Below are positions 16,232 to 25,582 of a DNA stretch of 64,000 nucleotides, piece after piece. Each line of letters starts with the position of its first letter. Positions within the stretch are counted from its first letter, which is position 1. Source of the stretch: Paenibacillus sp. USDA918EY (GTDB taxonomy: Bacteria > Bacillota > Bacilli > Paenibacillales > Paenibacillaceae). The notes under the pieces are model-generated. The model saw nothing but the letters and a program-made list of their open reading frames with translations. It had not been told where the DNA came from and did not search any database. The stretch covers positions 1-64,000 of the forward strand of contig NZ_WTWY01000016.1 of the NCBI RefSeq assembly GCF_009870825.1, written 5' to 3'. Both the position numbers and the translations under genes were made by a program.

Positions 16232-18379
16232 TTATTCCGAAACGGGGAGGGATCGTTCGAGCCGGGCAAGCTCGCGGCCCCATATGCGGGCTTCGCGGGT
16301 CAGGCCGAACTCCCGGTCATTCCGGACCTGGGCCCGGCTTGAGTCTGCGGCCCGGCGGACGTATTCGTCGTACAGCGCAAGCCCGGCGGCAACGGTCCGG
16401 CGGGCTTCCGTCACGCTGCCTGACGCCAGCTTGCGCCGGGCCAGCCGGAACAGGCCCTCCAGGCTTTTGGTCTGCTCGCCCGCGTTGTATTTGTCCCGGC
16501 GAAAGCCGGCCTCCGTCCAAAAGGCGGCGGCATAGGCATCCCCCCGCCGGACGGCATTGTCCGCAAGGGCGAACAGCAGACCGGGGTGTCCGGGCGAATA
16601 GGACAAGCTCCGCTTAAGCACCGTCTCGGCATCTCGGGGAGGCAGCCTGCGCGCCAGCTCCAGCGCCGTCCCGGCGTCGGCCGGATTCCATTCCAGCGAG
16701 GAGCGCAGAAGCGCGGCGGCTTGGACTTGCGAGGTTTCGGCCATCGCCTGCTCATGCAGCCGGTGGCCCATTTCTCCGCGGAAGGCGAGCCAAACGCCTC
16801 CCCCGGTGAGGCCAAGCCAAAGCAGCAGAAGCGATGCCGTGCCGAGCGCCGAAAGGCGATGTCTGGACCGGGCAAGCTGCGGTCGCTGCCGCGAACCTCC
16901 CGCTGCCTTCCCCGCCCTTTCGTAGGATGGTTCTCCATCTTCCTCTCTTTGCACCAAAACCCCGTCGGCTTTCGCGGTTTGATCGGAAAGTCCCCGTGCG
17001 GCCAACAAAAACATCAAAAGCCAGACCACCCCGAAGCTGAAATCAAGATCGACGGCACCGTGCAGCGCGAAAACGGCGTAAGCCGGCAACAGCTCGCGCC
17101 GGCGGCGAAAGAGGATTACTCCGGCAGCCGCGAGCATCAGGAGCAAAACGGACGTGCCAAGGATGCCCGTGTTCAGCAGCATGTCCAGGTAACCGCTGTG
17201 AACCTGGCTTCCGACATAAGGATTCGACTGCACGGCGCGGTACGAAAACCGCCACGTCTCACCGCCTTGTCCAAACCAGGGAGCCTGCCCAAACAGCCGC
17301 CACGCGTCGCGGTACATCGCCCCGCGCGCCGTGACGGTGCCGAAGTTTCGGACGATGCGCTCCTGCGCCGTCAGAAACACCGCGGCCGCACCTGCGGCCG
17401 CGAGGATGCCGCCTGCCGCCCAGGCCAGGCGGCGGCGGGAAGCCGCCCCGCTGCGCGCGAGGCGGCAAACCCCCAGGCCGGCAAGCATGCTGCCGGCCCA
17501 AACCCCGGCCAGCGCGAGCAGGCCGGGGACGGGCCGTACCGCCAGCGAGGCGGCTGCCAGCTGGCGGTACAGCAAGGCCGCGCCCGCGAAAGCCGCGGCC
17601 GCAAGCAGCAGCGGCGCGAGGCTGCGCCGCCGCTGGAGGGCAAGGCCGGCGGCCAGGGCCGCGCCGGCCGCTAGCCACGCGCCGCGCGACTCGCTCAGAA
17701 GGAGCGCGGCGGCGTACGGCAGCAGCGGGAGCGCAGCCCGCAGCAGCCGGGCCTCTCCCGCTCCGGGCTCATGCCGGAGCAGCGCAAACAGCCGCTCCAA
17801 CAGGAAAGCGGCCATAAGCATGCCGAACGTGTTCGGATATTCCACAAGGCCGGCCAGTCTCGCTCCGCTGGCGCTGATGCCGGCGTTCGAGCTGAACACG
17901 ACCGCATGCGGCAGCGGCAGGACGCCGCAAACCGCCAACAGCGCCGAACCGCACAGCAGCGCGCCTGCCGCATGCCACGCCGCCGCCAGAACCCGCTGCC
18001 CTCCCTTGCGGCGGACGACGGCAGCTGCGGAAACGGCAAAAAGACCGTAAAACCACCACCGCAGCAGCTGGTTTACCGTCCCATGAACGGACAACGGCCC
18101 CAGCAGCCAGTGAAAGGCATATACGGTCATCAATATAAACGGACTCAGAATCCATAAGGTTTCGGAGACGGAACCGAAACTTGCCGGCCCGACCCTTTCA
18201 TTTCCGGATGCCGCCGCATGCCGGATCAGCGCTGCAGCGCCCCCAAAAAACAGCAGCAGGCCGTACAGCATCCAGGCCGGATATAAATCCGCCGTAAAAT
18301 AAAAGCCGGAATTCAGACAAGATATAAGCAGCACCGCCATCAGCGCCGCTCCTCCCACGCCTTGAACAGAGCGTTTCAC
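16232..18379 (-). CDS. O-antigen ligase/polymerase-family membrane protein with TPR-like C-terminus
   Basis: The 715-residue protein has about twelve membrane helices and a C-terminal soluble region (about 545-715) with helical TPR-like repeats (LLRSSLEWNPADAGTALELA, then VLKRSLSYSPGHPGLLFALA). The Wzy_C/O-antigen-ligase pattern is seen in VGSQVHSGYLDMLLNTGILG, with the expected His. It probably ligates or polymerises a cell-surface glycan. The start is the GTG at 18379 after TAGGAGGCAGAAC. The gene is much richer in G and C than its neighbours, with long alanine-rich stretches. Confidence 0.75.
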   Translation of the reverse strand: MKRSVQGVGGAALMAVLLISCLNSGFYFTADLYPAWMLYGLLLFFGGAAALIRHAAASGNERVGPASFGSVSETLWILSPFILMTVYAFHWLLGPLSVHGTVNQLLRWWFYGLFAVSAAAVVRRKGGQRVLAAAWHAAGALLCGSALLAVCGVLPLPHAVVFSSNAGISASGARLAGLVEYPNTFGMLMAAFLLERLFALLRHEPGAGEARLLRAALPLLPYAAALLLSESRGAWLAAGAALAAGLALQRRRSLAPLLLAAAAFAGAALLYRQLAAASLAVRPVPGLLALAGVWAGSMLAGLGVCRLARSGAASRRRLAWAAGGILAAAGAAAVFLTAQERIVRNFGTVTARGAMYRDAWRLFGQAPWFGQGGETWRFSYRAVQSNPYVGSQVHSGYLDMLLNTGILGTSVLLLMLAAAGVILFRRRRELLPAYAVFALHGAVDLDFSFGVVWLLMFLLAARGLSDQTAKADGVLVQREEDGEPSYERAGKAAGGSRQRPQLARSRHRLSALGTASLLLLWLGLTGGGVWLAFRGEMGHRLHEQAMAETSQVQAAALLRSSLEWNPADAGTALELARRLPPRDAETVLKRSLSYSPGHPGLLFALADNAVRRGDAYAAAFWTEAGFRRDKYNAGEQTKSLEGLFRLARRKLASGSVTEARRTVAAGLALYDEYVRRAADSSRAQVRNDREFGLTREARIWGRELARLERSLPVSE

Positions 18380-18429
18380 GTTCTGCCTCCTATTCCTTTT
18401 CCTGAAGCCCCGATCGGGTAACGCCAGCG

Positions 18430-19626
18430 TTATTTCGAATCGTCCTTCGCGCCTGGCAGCAGGTCCGCGCACGCTTTTTCCAAATACGGCCGGGCTTGGA
18501 GGAAGTCGCGGAACGCCGTATATTCGCGCCATAGCTGCTCCTTGTCGGAAGCTTGGCTTTTGACCGCCCGGATCAAAATGTTTTTCGGCGTATGCTCCAG
18601 GTCGATGAATTCGAGCAGCTGCGTTTTGTAACCGAGAATGTCAAGCAGCTTGGCCCGGATGCCGTCGGTTGCCAGCGCCGAGAAACGCTCCTTCAGGATG
18701 CCGTGGGAAAACAGCGGCTCCATGACTTCGTTGTCGATCTGGTTAAACAATTCATGCTGGCAGCACGGCACCGAAAGGATAACCGAAGCGTCCCAGCGGA
18801 CCGCCTTCTCCAAGGCCGCGTCCGTCGCGGTATCGCAAGCATGGAGCGTCACCACCATGTCCACCTGCTCCAACTCGTCGTAGTCGGCGATATCTCCGAC
18901 CAAAAACCGAAGGTTGCTATAGTGCAGCCTGTCCGCAAGCTGGTTGCAGTGCTCGATGACGTCCGCCTTCAAATCCAAACCGATGATTTTCAGCGGCCGC
19001 CGTTCCTGGATCGACAAGTAGTGATAGAGCGCAAAGGTCAAATACGATTTGCCGCAGCCGAAGTCCACGATCGTCAGCGGGCGTCCCTCAGGCAGCGCCG
19101 GAAGCACGTCCTCCACCATCTCCAGAAAACGGTTGATCTGTTTGAACTTATCGTATTTCCGGGCCAAAACCTTCCCTTGTTCATTCATTATACCCAGTTC
19201 GACAAGGAACGAAATCGGATGGCCCTCTTCCAGCACATACTTTTTTTTGCGGTTATGCGCGAGGTCGGCCGTCGTTTTGGTCGGAGATTTGGTCAGGATC
19301 GACACCTTGTATTTTTTGCTGATCAAAATCTGATAGTCCGCATCCGGCGTGCAAATCATCCCTTGCCGGAACGTTTGCTCGAACAGCCGCATGATCGCTT
19401 CCCCCGCCTCTTCCGCGGGAATGTTTTGATGGACGACCTTGTTCGGGTGCACGTATGCGAACTGGTAATGTATTTTTTTCTTCAGCTCGACCGGCTTGAT
19501 CTGCACTTTCGTAAAGGTCGCGCCCTCGCGTTTGCGCAGCTGGCTCAGCGTCGCCGTAATCAATGTCGTTTCTTCCGTAATGTCATGGATGAGTTTGCGT
19601 AAAGATTCCAAGAGAGTACATCTCAC
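18430..19626 (-). CDS. class I SAM-dependent methyltransferase (METTL25/Methyltransf_32-like)
   Basis: The 398-residue protein has an N-terminal region of about 170 residues without a known motif, then the SAM-binding motif IVDFGCGKSYLTFALY (about 187-202), LDLKADVIEHC and the motif IV region VVTLHACDTATDAAL. The SVPCCQHEL sequence is characteristic of the Methyltransf_32 group. The substrate is unknown; RNA or protein are both possible. Its GTG start overlaps the stop of the upstream DUF6483 gene by four bases (GTGA), so the two are translationally coupled. Confidence 0.85.
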   Translation of the reverse strand: MRCTLLESLRKLIHDITEETTLITATLSQLRKREGATFTKVQIKPVELKKKIHYQFAYVHPNKVVHQNIPAEEAGEAIMRLFEQTFRQGMICTPDADYQILISKKYKVSILTKSPTKTTADLAHNRKKKYVLEEGHPISFLVELGIMNEQGKVLARKYDKFKQINRFLEMVEDVLPALPEGRPLTIVDFGCGKSYLTFALYHYLSIQERRPLKIIGLDLKADVIEHCNQLADRLHYSNLRFLVGDIADYDELEQVDMVVTLHACDTATDAALEKAVRWDASVILSVPCCQHELFNQIDNEVMEPLFSHGILKERFSALATDGIRAKLLDILGYKTQLLEFIDLEHTPKNILIRAVKSQASDKEQLWREYTAFRDFLQARPYLEKACADLLPGAKDDSK

Positions 19627-20300
19627 TTTCCCGTATTTTCAAAATGAAGCTTTTCGATCGTCCGCCGCAGTTCTTCCGCGCCTTCCCGCACCTCTTCCCG
19701 GGGAAGTCCGCCTGCTTCAAGCTCCTCGTCGCTTCGTTTCAAAAGTCTTTGATAGAAGGCATGGCCTTCCTCTTCGGTCAGCTCCTGTTGACCAAGCAGC
19801 CGGTACAACGCGTTCTCCGCTTCGGCGTAACGTCCCTGCTTCTCTTCATAGCCGAACAGCAGCCTGTCCGTTTTGGCCGGAAGCCTGTAGCCTTTAACCT
19901 GTTCCTTCAGCTCGGCCACGCGTTCCGGCAGCTTCAGCATCGTATGGTCCGCCCCGTGAAGATCGGCATAGAGATACAGGTGCAGCGATTTCATCAGGCG
20001 GGTCAGCCCTTCATCCTGCCGATCCATATCCATGTAAACGCCGCCTTCTTCCTGAAGAAGCCTGGCTACGGTTTGCAGTTTATCGGCTTCGATGCCGCCG
20101 CCCAAGCGAAACATCTCTATGATATCCTCAACGGACAGGGAATTCAAAAGCTTCGAATTCAGACGGAAGTTTTTGCTCAGCAGATCGTCGATTTCCCATA
20201 AAGCCTCGGTATATTTTTTCTGCTGTTTGAGCCCGAATACTTTGCCGACCATTTCAACCATGTCTTCCACGATCTGCAGCAAATAGTCTTTCCTGAACAT
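19623..20300 (-). CDS. DUF6483-family protein
   Basis: The 225-residue helical protein matches the DUF6483 family of Firmicutes (unknown function), starting MFRKDYLLQIVEDMVEMVGK. TPR-like helices run through the middle. ATG 20300 follows GAGGGG with normal spacing. It is upstream of and overlapping with the methyltransferase gene, so a role with that enzyme is plausible but not shown. Confidence 0.7.
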   Translation of the reverse strand: MFRKDYLLQIVEDMVEMVGKVFGLKQQKKYTEALWEIDDLLSKNFRLNSKLLNSLSVEDIIEMFRLGGGIEADKLQTVARLLQEEGGVYMDMDRQDEGLTRLMKSLHLYLYADLHGADHTMLKLPERVAELKEQVKGYRLPAKTDRLLFGYEEKQGRYAEAENALYRLLGQQELTEEEGHAFYQRLLKRSDEELEAGGLPREEVREGAEELRRTIEKLHFENTGK

Positions 20301-20760
20301 GATGCCCCTCAACCCTTTCCAAAAATAAATTCGATTCTAGGCGCTCGGCGAAATTTCCTATTGCTGCCTGTCCGTGCCGGGTCATATTTCCCGAAAAGAT
20401 AGCCGGCGCTGCCCTGATAAGGAACATTCTTTTTAATGATTGTATGATATTCGGAATGCCAAAGCCAGCGGACCGTTAGCGAAATCGGATGCGGATGAAG
20501 CCGGAGGGGAAAAATCCGGTCCGAAGCGGGACGGCATTTCCCCCTTTTGCCTACACACGAGTTTCGTCGCGAACACTGAACGAACTCGACACCGCAGCCC
20601 ATCGTATAGTCGCTTCACTACCGCCTGCCGGCTTATGAAGGGTTAAGACCGGCTCATGGGCGCAAAAACATCGGCAAAAAGCCGGCTCCCCTTGAATGAG
20701 AAGGGGTCCGGCTTTATTGTTCATCGCGTGAAGCTGTAACGGGGTGAAGTTTTCAGCGCA
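20301..20760. other. 460-base intergenic region with overlapping short ORFs on both strands
   Basis: It holds a 61-codon minus-strand frame (20433-20618) and a 68-codon plus-strand frame (20440-20646) that overlap fully. Neither has a convincing ribosome-binding site. The minus frame (MPSRFGPDFSPPASSASDFA and similar) has a composition seen in intergenic repeats of Paenibacillus. I treat it as an unproven repeat or RNA element. A bidirectional terminator ends it. Confidence 0.3.
20676..20715. terminator. bidirectional terminator
   Basis: AAAAAGCCGG and CCGGCTTTA arms, with an inner CCCCTT/AAGGGG stem, end the alpha/beta-hydrolase operon on the minus strand. Confidence 0.8.
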
Positions 20761-21564
20761 TTAAAGGTCCCGGTTCGAAGCGGTCTGCTCCAAGAAACGA
20801 AGAATGACCCGAGCCAGTTCCTCCGGCGCTTCCATCATGCTCATATGGCCTGCGCCTTGAATCGTCGCTTTTGTTATGTTCGGACGGTCTGCGGAAAATA
20901 CTTTTTCCGGTGGCGCCACCCGATCGTTTTCGCCGGCCACCAGCAGCACCGGCAGCGCCGAAGCGGAAATGACGTCCCGGCGGTCCGGCCGCTCGCGCAT
21001 GGCCAAAGCCGCGCCCGCGGCGCCTTGCGGCGGCGTCAAGTAGCCGATTTCCTTCGCTTTTTCGATCAGCTCCGGCCGGGACTTCGCCGTGTCCGGCGCA
21101 AACAAGCCCGGAATCAGGCCGTCGATGAAAGCGGTAACCCCTTCCGATTGGATGGTGCTCACCGCCTTCAGCCGTTTTTCCTTGCCCGCTTCGTCATCCG
21201 CGTATCCCGTTGAATGAATGAGGCCAAAGCCGTTTAACCGGGCGGCGTATCGCTGCGCAAACGAAAGCGTGATGTACCCGCCCATGGAATGGCCCAGCAT
21301 CGTTGCTTTCGGCAGGTTCAGCTCATCCAGAAGTTTCAGGACATCATCCGCCATTTGCTCGATCGAATACTTGCCCAGCGGGGCGTCGGACGAGCCGTGC
21401 CCGCGCAGGTCGGGCGCGATGCAGCGGTAGCTGCCGGACAAAAGCGGGACCAGCTGCTCCCAGTAGCCGGAGCTTCCGCAGAAACCGTGAAGAAGAACCA
21501 CCGGCTCTCCTTCTCCTTGATCGGTATAACAAAGCGTATATCCGTCGCAAACTACTTTATCCAT
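20761..21564 (-). CDS. alpha/beta hydrolase
   Basis: The 267-residue protein has the alpha/beta-hydrolase fold: oxyanion region VVLLHGFCGSSGYW, nucleophile elbow GHSMGG (Ser about 92), acid in AGENDRVAP and the catalytic His near IQGAGHMSMMEAPEE. It resembles esterase or 3-oxoadipate enol-lactonase-like hydrolases; the substrate is unknown. ATG 21564 fits AAGGG spacing better than ATG 21567. It follows the yyaC-like gene by about 90 bases on the same strand. Confidence 0.88.
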   Translation of the reverse strand: MDKVVCDGYTLCYTDQGEGEPVVLLHGFCGSSGYWEQLVPLLSGSYRCIAPDLRGHGSSDAPLGKYSIEQMADDVLKLLDELNLPKATMLGHSMGGYITLSFAQRYAARLNGFGLIHSTGYADDEAGKEKRLKAVSTIQSEGVTAFIDGLIPGLFAPDTAKSRPELIEKAKEIGYLTPPQGAAGAALAMRERPDRRDVISASALPVLLVAGENDRVAPPEKVFSADRPNITKATIQGAGHMSMMEAPEELARVILRFLEQTASNRDL

Positions 21565-21655
21565 CATAAAACCCTTCTTTCGTGAGGATTTGGCAAAACA
21601 CTTTTTTGTTCCGGTCCGCTTATGCAGCCATATTCCGGGCGGCACGCCCATAGAT

Positions 21656-22237
21656 TTAAATCAATGGCCAACCCCTTGACCGGTTTGTGCCCGCATCCGC
21701 GATCATTCCGAATGCTTCCGCCGCGGCCGAGGCGATTTGGCCGGCCATCGTCATCACATGATGCAGCGATGTCGTCTGCAGCGTCGCGTAAGGTTTGGGA
21801 CCAAGCGCATTCACGACGGCGGCCACGCTGTAATGGCCGACGGCAGGAAGCGCTTGTCCTACCGACCGCGCGGGCAACAGCGGCTCGTCCGAAACCAGAA
21901 AGCTTCCGACCGATTGCGGCTGACCCAGGCAGGCATCGATGGCGACCACGACACGGCTTGCGGGAATGTCCGCCAAAAGGGCTTCCAGGCTGAAAGCGTC
22001 GCATGGAGCAAGCATCGTCCCTACGACATGGGGAAAGCCATAAGCGGAAAGCGCGCTTCCCGTCAGCGGGCCGAGCGCATCGCCGGTGGAACGGTCCGTG
22101 CCGATGCACAAAAAGGTTACGTCGCCGGGTTCATGCCGGCCGCGGATATCCGCAAAAAAGGAGCGTAGCCCGTCGGCATCCGTTTTTTTGCTGTTTCCGC
22201 CCTTGGCCCGGCCAGAGCGAAAGTCTTGATTCAACAA
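21656..22237 (-). CDS. yyaC: YyaC-like putative sporulation protein (DUF1256)
   Basis: The 193-residue protein shows the DUF1256 signature FLCIGTDRSTGDALGPL (about 42-58), VVVAIDACLGQPQSVG and GPKPYATLQTTSLHHVMTMA. These are related to the germination protease GPR fold. YyaC is expressed in sporulation in B. subtilis, supporting an endospore former. The start is TTG 22237, nine bases after GGGAGG. Confidence 0.85.
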   Translation of the reverse strand: MLNQDFRSGRAKGGNSKKTDADGLRSFFADIRGRHEPGDVTFLCIGTDRSTGDALGPLTGSALSAYGFPHVVGTMLAPCDAFSLEALLADIPASRVVVAIDACLGQPQSVGSFLVSDEPLLPARSVGQALPAVGHYSVAAVVNALGPKPYATLQTTSLHHVMTMAGQIASAAAEAFGMIADAGTNRSRGWPLI

Positions 22238-22481
22238 GGCAAAATGCCTCCCTTGCAGCTTGATCGACAGTTTCCTTTCGATTTTACTGCAAATCGGCCG
22301 GCAAGAAAAATCATTTTCCTGTATCGGACACTCAGACGTGCTACAATGGTTACAGCCCGGCTAGTCCCTAAGCAAATCGGGCCTTGGCTTCGCAACCTGT
22401 TCAAACATTTTTTGGCAGAGACTAAGGAAGTCGTACACTCTCGCAGCGTAAAAAAAGAACCTGGAAAGGATGATCCTCCCC

Positions 22482-22706
22482 ATGGATTTATCGCAAAAAA
22501 CGGCTGAAAATATCGAATACATGATCGAACAGATCAAAACCAAGCTGAGAATGGCCAGCGGCGCCGCCATGAGCTCCACCGCCTTTTCGGTGGATCAATA
22601 CGAGGATATCCGCGATGTCTACGAGCTTGTGATGAACAAATCGAACCTCAGCATTTCAGAAGTGGAAGCTTTGGTTTCGGAGCTTGGCCGCTTGCGCAGC
22701 AGATAG
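22482..22706 (+). CDS. DUF1128 family small protein (YfkK-like)
   Basis: The 74-residue helical protein has FSVDQYEDIRDVYELVMNK and SEVEALVSELGRLRSR, typical of DUF1128 (YfkK); function unknown. ATG 22482 is used because AAAGGA overlaps the upstream in-frame ATG 22470 and would then serve 22482. It is alone, convergent with the pirin gene. Confidence 0.8.
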   Translation: MDLSQKTAENIEYMIEQIKTKLRMASGAAMSSTAFSVDQYEDIRDVYELVMNKSNLSISEVEALVSELGRLRSR

Positions 22707-22734
22707 TAATGAATCCGCCTATTTTACGGATATG

Positions 22735-22793
22735 AAAGCCCCCTGATGTTCCTTGGTCCGCATGCGTGCGAAGGAACACCGCAGGGGGCTTTT
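22735..22793. terminator. bidirectional terminator between DUF1128 and pirin genes
   Basis: AAAGCCCCCTG and CAGGGGGCTTTT arms, with an internal TTCCTT/AAGGAA stem, separate two convergent genes. Confidence 0.9.
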
Positions 22794-22811
22794 CTGCAAG
22801 CCGGCTGGCGT

Positions 22812-23534
22812 TTAGGGAATATCGACAAGCACGAATTCCGCATCCCCGTCGCTGCTCGTCCCTTTGATATGAAGGTCGCAGTTGTTGCGGATCCGGGCCG
22901 CATCCCCCGGTTCGAGCTGGAAGGTGCCGTCGTTGCAGCCGATTTCCAAATGGCCGGAAATGAGGAACAAATACGTCCTTCTTTCCTCTTGCTGGTCGAA
23001 CACGATTTCTTTGCCCGTCTCCAAAATCGGAATATAAAGCGCAATGTCCGAATGGATCGGAAGCCCTTCTTGCCCTCCCTCCCTTCCGGTTACCGCCGGC
23101 GTAAGCTTGTTCAGCCGCTCCTCCCTGGAAAGGACCCGGGAAGTCCACGACGGCCTGTGCCCCGGCCCGGAAGGCAAAAACCACATCTGCATAAACCTGA
23201 CAGGCTCGTCTTCGGACGGGTTTGTCTCCGAATGGTCAATGCCCGTACCGGCACTCATCACCTGGACCGAGCCTGCCGGAAGGCGTTTCGTGTTGCCCAG
23301 GCTATCGTTATGTTGGAGCGTCCCGGATAGGACGTAGCTGACGATTTCCAAATCATGATGAGGATGTTTCTTAAAGCCTTGCAACGGACTTAGCCGGTTG
23401 TCGTTATGCGCCAGCAGGCAGCCGAAATGCGAGTTGCTCGGATCATCGTAATCGGCGAAAGAAAAGCTGAATTCGCTGTGGATCCACTCCTTCTCCGACG
23501 TATGACGTTCCGCTGAAGTGACTACTTTAATCAT
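22812..23534 (-). CDS. pirin-family protein (YhhW-like)
   Basis: The 240-residue protein has two cupin-like halves. The N-terminal half carries the metal site HPHHDLEIVSYVLSG (about 57-71) and HNDSLGN..AGTGIDHSE. Pirins bind iron and some degrade quercetin or act as redox sensors; the substrate is unknown. AGGTGGATG precedes the ATG. It is alone. Confidence 0.9.
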   Translation of the reverse strand: MIKVVTSAERHTSEKEWIHSEFSFSFADYDDPSNSHFGCLLAHNDNRLSPLQGFKKHPHHDLEIVSYVLSGTLQHNDSLGNTKRLPAGSVQVMSAGTGIDHSETNPSEDEPVRFMQMWFLPSGPGHRPSWTSRVLSREERLNKLTPAVTGREGGQEGLPIHSDIALYIPILETGKEIVFDQQEERRTYLFLISGHLEIGCNDGTFQLEPGDAARIRNNCDLHIKGTSSDGDAEFVLVDIP

Positions 23535-23857
23535 TTTACATCCACCTCCATGAATGTGTGTCCAGTTAAGGTTGCTCTTGATTATGTAGTTTTTACCCCC
23601 AACTTTTGCGGCTCAATCACTTTGAACATTAAAAACGCCGATCGACGTATCTTCTTTCCAAAGATGACGGACCGCGTTTTTGCGGACATTTTTTTCCGGG
23701 ATAAGAGGCTTTCGCATCGAAGAACCACCTTTCGGATCTTTTCAAAAAAATCCCTTCCGGCCTCCGGAAGGGATTTCGCTGCACAAGATATGTGATTTAT
23801 AGGCAGCTTCCAAGCATTTCGCGAACCGGAAGTCCGCGGGACTTGCTTGTCGATCGT
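23535..23857. other. 323-base intergenic region without a supported gene
   Basis: It contains the pirin ribosome-binding site at one end, a possible 81-codon plus-strand frame (23550-23795) with no ribosome-binding site, and a 12-bp-armed hairpin AAATCCCTTCCG/CGGAAGGGATTT (23747-23775). The hairpin probably terminates the asparaginase gene. Confidence 0.5.
23747..23775 (-). terminator. terminator after asparaginase
   Basis: AAATCCCTTCCG and CGGAAGGGATTT form a 12-bp stem with a short loop, preceded on the plus strand by a seven-A run that gives Ts on the minus strand. It is about 85 bases past the asparaginase stop. Confidence 0.75.
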
Positions 23858-24862
23858 TTATACGGATTGCAGGCGGAACACCGTTTCGGCGTGCCCTACC
23901 TTTTTGCCTTCGTCATTAAAAATGTCATGCGTAAAAGACTCTTTTAACCTCCGGATGAGCGCCTCATTCCCGTAACCGATTTGTTCCAGAATGGACTCCA
24001 CGATCCAGCCCCATTCCTCCTCCGATCCGTCCAATACCTTAAAAGCGATGCCAAGCCGTTCTTTTTTGAGGCCGAAGCAGTACACTCCTTTAAACCCGCC
24101 TTTGGCGACGAAATTGGCGTCCTGCAAAACAAGGGAATCGACGCGGCCGCTGCCTCCCACCATCTCGGGGTGAAGGTTCATCGCCCGGGTGATGGTCGTT
24201 ACCGCTTCCCGGATGCCTTCATCCTGAATAAGATCCGGGCAGGCGAGCTTCACGTATGCCGAAGCCATCGCCGAAAGCGGCAAAGCGAAAACGGGAAAAC
24301 CGCAGCCGTCGGTACCCAGACTGATCCGCTCCGGGGCAATGCCGCACATCGCCGATACGGTTTCAGTGATTTCTTTTTGCACCGGATGCCCCGGATCCGC
24401 ATATCCTTCCAGCGGGTATCCTTTCATTTTGCAGTACGCGAGCACCCCGAGATGTTTGCCCGAGCAGTTATGGTATAAACGGCGCTTGCCGCCATGCCCG
24501 CGCAGCACGACTTCCTTGCTCTCTTCGTTCAACGGAAGGCTTGGCGCGCAGACGAGCTCCGATTCCGTCAAACCGGTTTTTTTCATGATGCTCTCCAGCA
24601 CCTCGACATGATCATGCTGTGCCATATGCGAAGCCGTCATGATCGCGATTTCCTTCTCGTTCAACCCGTAATGGGATGCAATGCCGCCGCGGATCGGCGC
24701 GATCGCCTGAAGCGGCTTCGCGGCCGAGCGCGTAAAAGTGACGAAATCGGGATCACCCGCGAACGCCTCGGTTTCTCCCCGCCCGTTTACGATGCATATA
24801 TGTCCATGATGCGAGCATTCCATAATGCCCGCGCGGTATTCCTTGACCAGTACCGGTTCCAT
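23858..24862 (-). CDS. asparaginase of the thermolabile (Rhizobium etli II) type
   Basis: The 334-residue protein matches the PF06089 asparaginase family, not the EcAII type. Signals are RSAAKPLQA (about 45-53), IMTASHMAQHDHVEV, HNCSGKHLGVLA (catalytic SxK region) and GTDGCGFPV. It hydrolyses L-asparagine to aspartate and ammonia. ATG 24862 has AAAGGAGAG before it. It is alone, with no visible operon partner. Confidence 0.9.
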   Translation of the reverse strand: MEPVLVKEYRAGIMECSHHGHICIVNGRGETEAFAGDPDFVTFTRSAAKPLQAIAPIRGGIASHYGLNEKEIAIMTASHMAQHDHVEVLESIMKKTGLTESELVCAPSLPLNEESKEVVLRGHGGKRRLYHNCSGKHLGVLAYCKMKGYPLEGYADPGHPVQKEITETVSAMCGIAPERISLGTDGCGFPVFALPLSAMASAYVKLACPDLIQDEGIREAVTTITRAMNLHPEMVGGSGRVDSLVLQDANFVAKGGFKGVYCFGLKKERLGIAFKVLDGSEEEWGWIVESILEQIGYGNEALIRRLKESFTHDIFNDEGKKVGHAETVFRLQSV

Positions 24863-24997
24863 CAGACCATCTCTCCTTTAGCTAATCGCTTATCCATCAT
24901 ACAACTAATTTCAAAGAGTTTGAAGATCGCCGCGTTATTGTACATTATTTTCTCCGGCTCCATATTTCATGATTTTTGTTTCAGCCGCCATGAGACC

Positions 24998-25024
24998 GTT
25001 TAAATACGAAATAAGCAAGGACAA
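24998..25024 (+). promoter_or_regulatory. weak SigB-like promoter candidate upstream of the YtxH gene
   Basis: GTTTAA (24998-25003) fits the SigB -35, but the -10 at 15 bp is GGACAA and matches poorly. It lies 120 bases upstream of ytxH. By sequence alone it is much weaker than the three on the minus strand. Confidence 0.25.
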
Positions 25025-25147
25025 ACCCGAATAACATGTCGTTCTGAATTCGAGTCTTCCGGCATTTGCGTCAGCCGTCTCGCCATATTATCGGCGATTT
25101 GCCGCAGACGGGTGCCGGGATGAAATTTGAAACAAGGAGTGGTCTCG

Positions 25148-25549
25148 ATGAATAAAACGGAAACGGATTGCCAAGTTCAAAGCGGCGGTACCTCCACGTT
25201 CCTCAAAGGGGCGCTGATCGGCGGTTTGCTCGGGGCGGCTGCGGCGCTGCTGTTTGCCCCGAAGTCCGGGCGGGAGCTCCGGGGCGATTTGTCCGGGACG
25301 ATCAGCAGCATGACGGACAAGTCGAAAGAGCTGGCCTCGGCATGGGGAGAAAAGGCGTCCGACGTCGCCAAAACGGTTTCCTCCAAAGCGACGGACCTCG
25401 CCAAAACGGTCAACGAAGGCAAAAACAGCATCATGGAAAGCGTGAAGCAGGCTTCCGCCGATCTGGCCGACGACGCCAAAAGCGCCTCCGATAAAGTCAA
25501 ATCGGCTTCGGAAGACGCCTCCAAACAGCTCCGCGAATCGATGGAATAG
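25148..25549 (+). CDS. YtxH-domain general stress protein
   Basis: The 133-residue protein has a glycine-rich membrane segment FLKGALIGGLLGAAAALLFA (about 17-36) followed by APKSGRELR and a long amphipathic, Ala/Lys/Ser/Asp-rich helical tail of LEA-like character. YtxH of B. subtilis is a SigB-dependent stress protein in the ytxGHJ operon. ATG 25148 follows AAGGAGTGG; the earlier in-frame ATG lies upstream of that site. Here ytxG is 12 kb away on the other side of the SigB cluster. Confidence 0.85.
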   Translation: MNKTETDCQVQSGGTSTFLKGALIGGLLGAAAALLFAPKSGRELRGDLSGTISSMTDKSKELASAWGEKASDVAKTVSSKATDLAKTVNEGKNSIMESVKQASADLADDAKSASDKVKSASEDASKQLRESME

Positions 25550-25582
25550 TTCCGCCTGCCGCCGGATAAACGATTCACCCCT

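Noticed and set aside
16586..17674. 362-codon plus-strand frame and many others inside the GC-rich O-antigen-ligase gene
   Set aside because: High GC suppresses stop codons in all frames; no start signals or family motifs.
23550..23795. 81-codon plus-strand ORF after the pirin gene
   Set aside because: No ribosome-binding site, begins inside the pirin leader and runs through a terminator hairpin.
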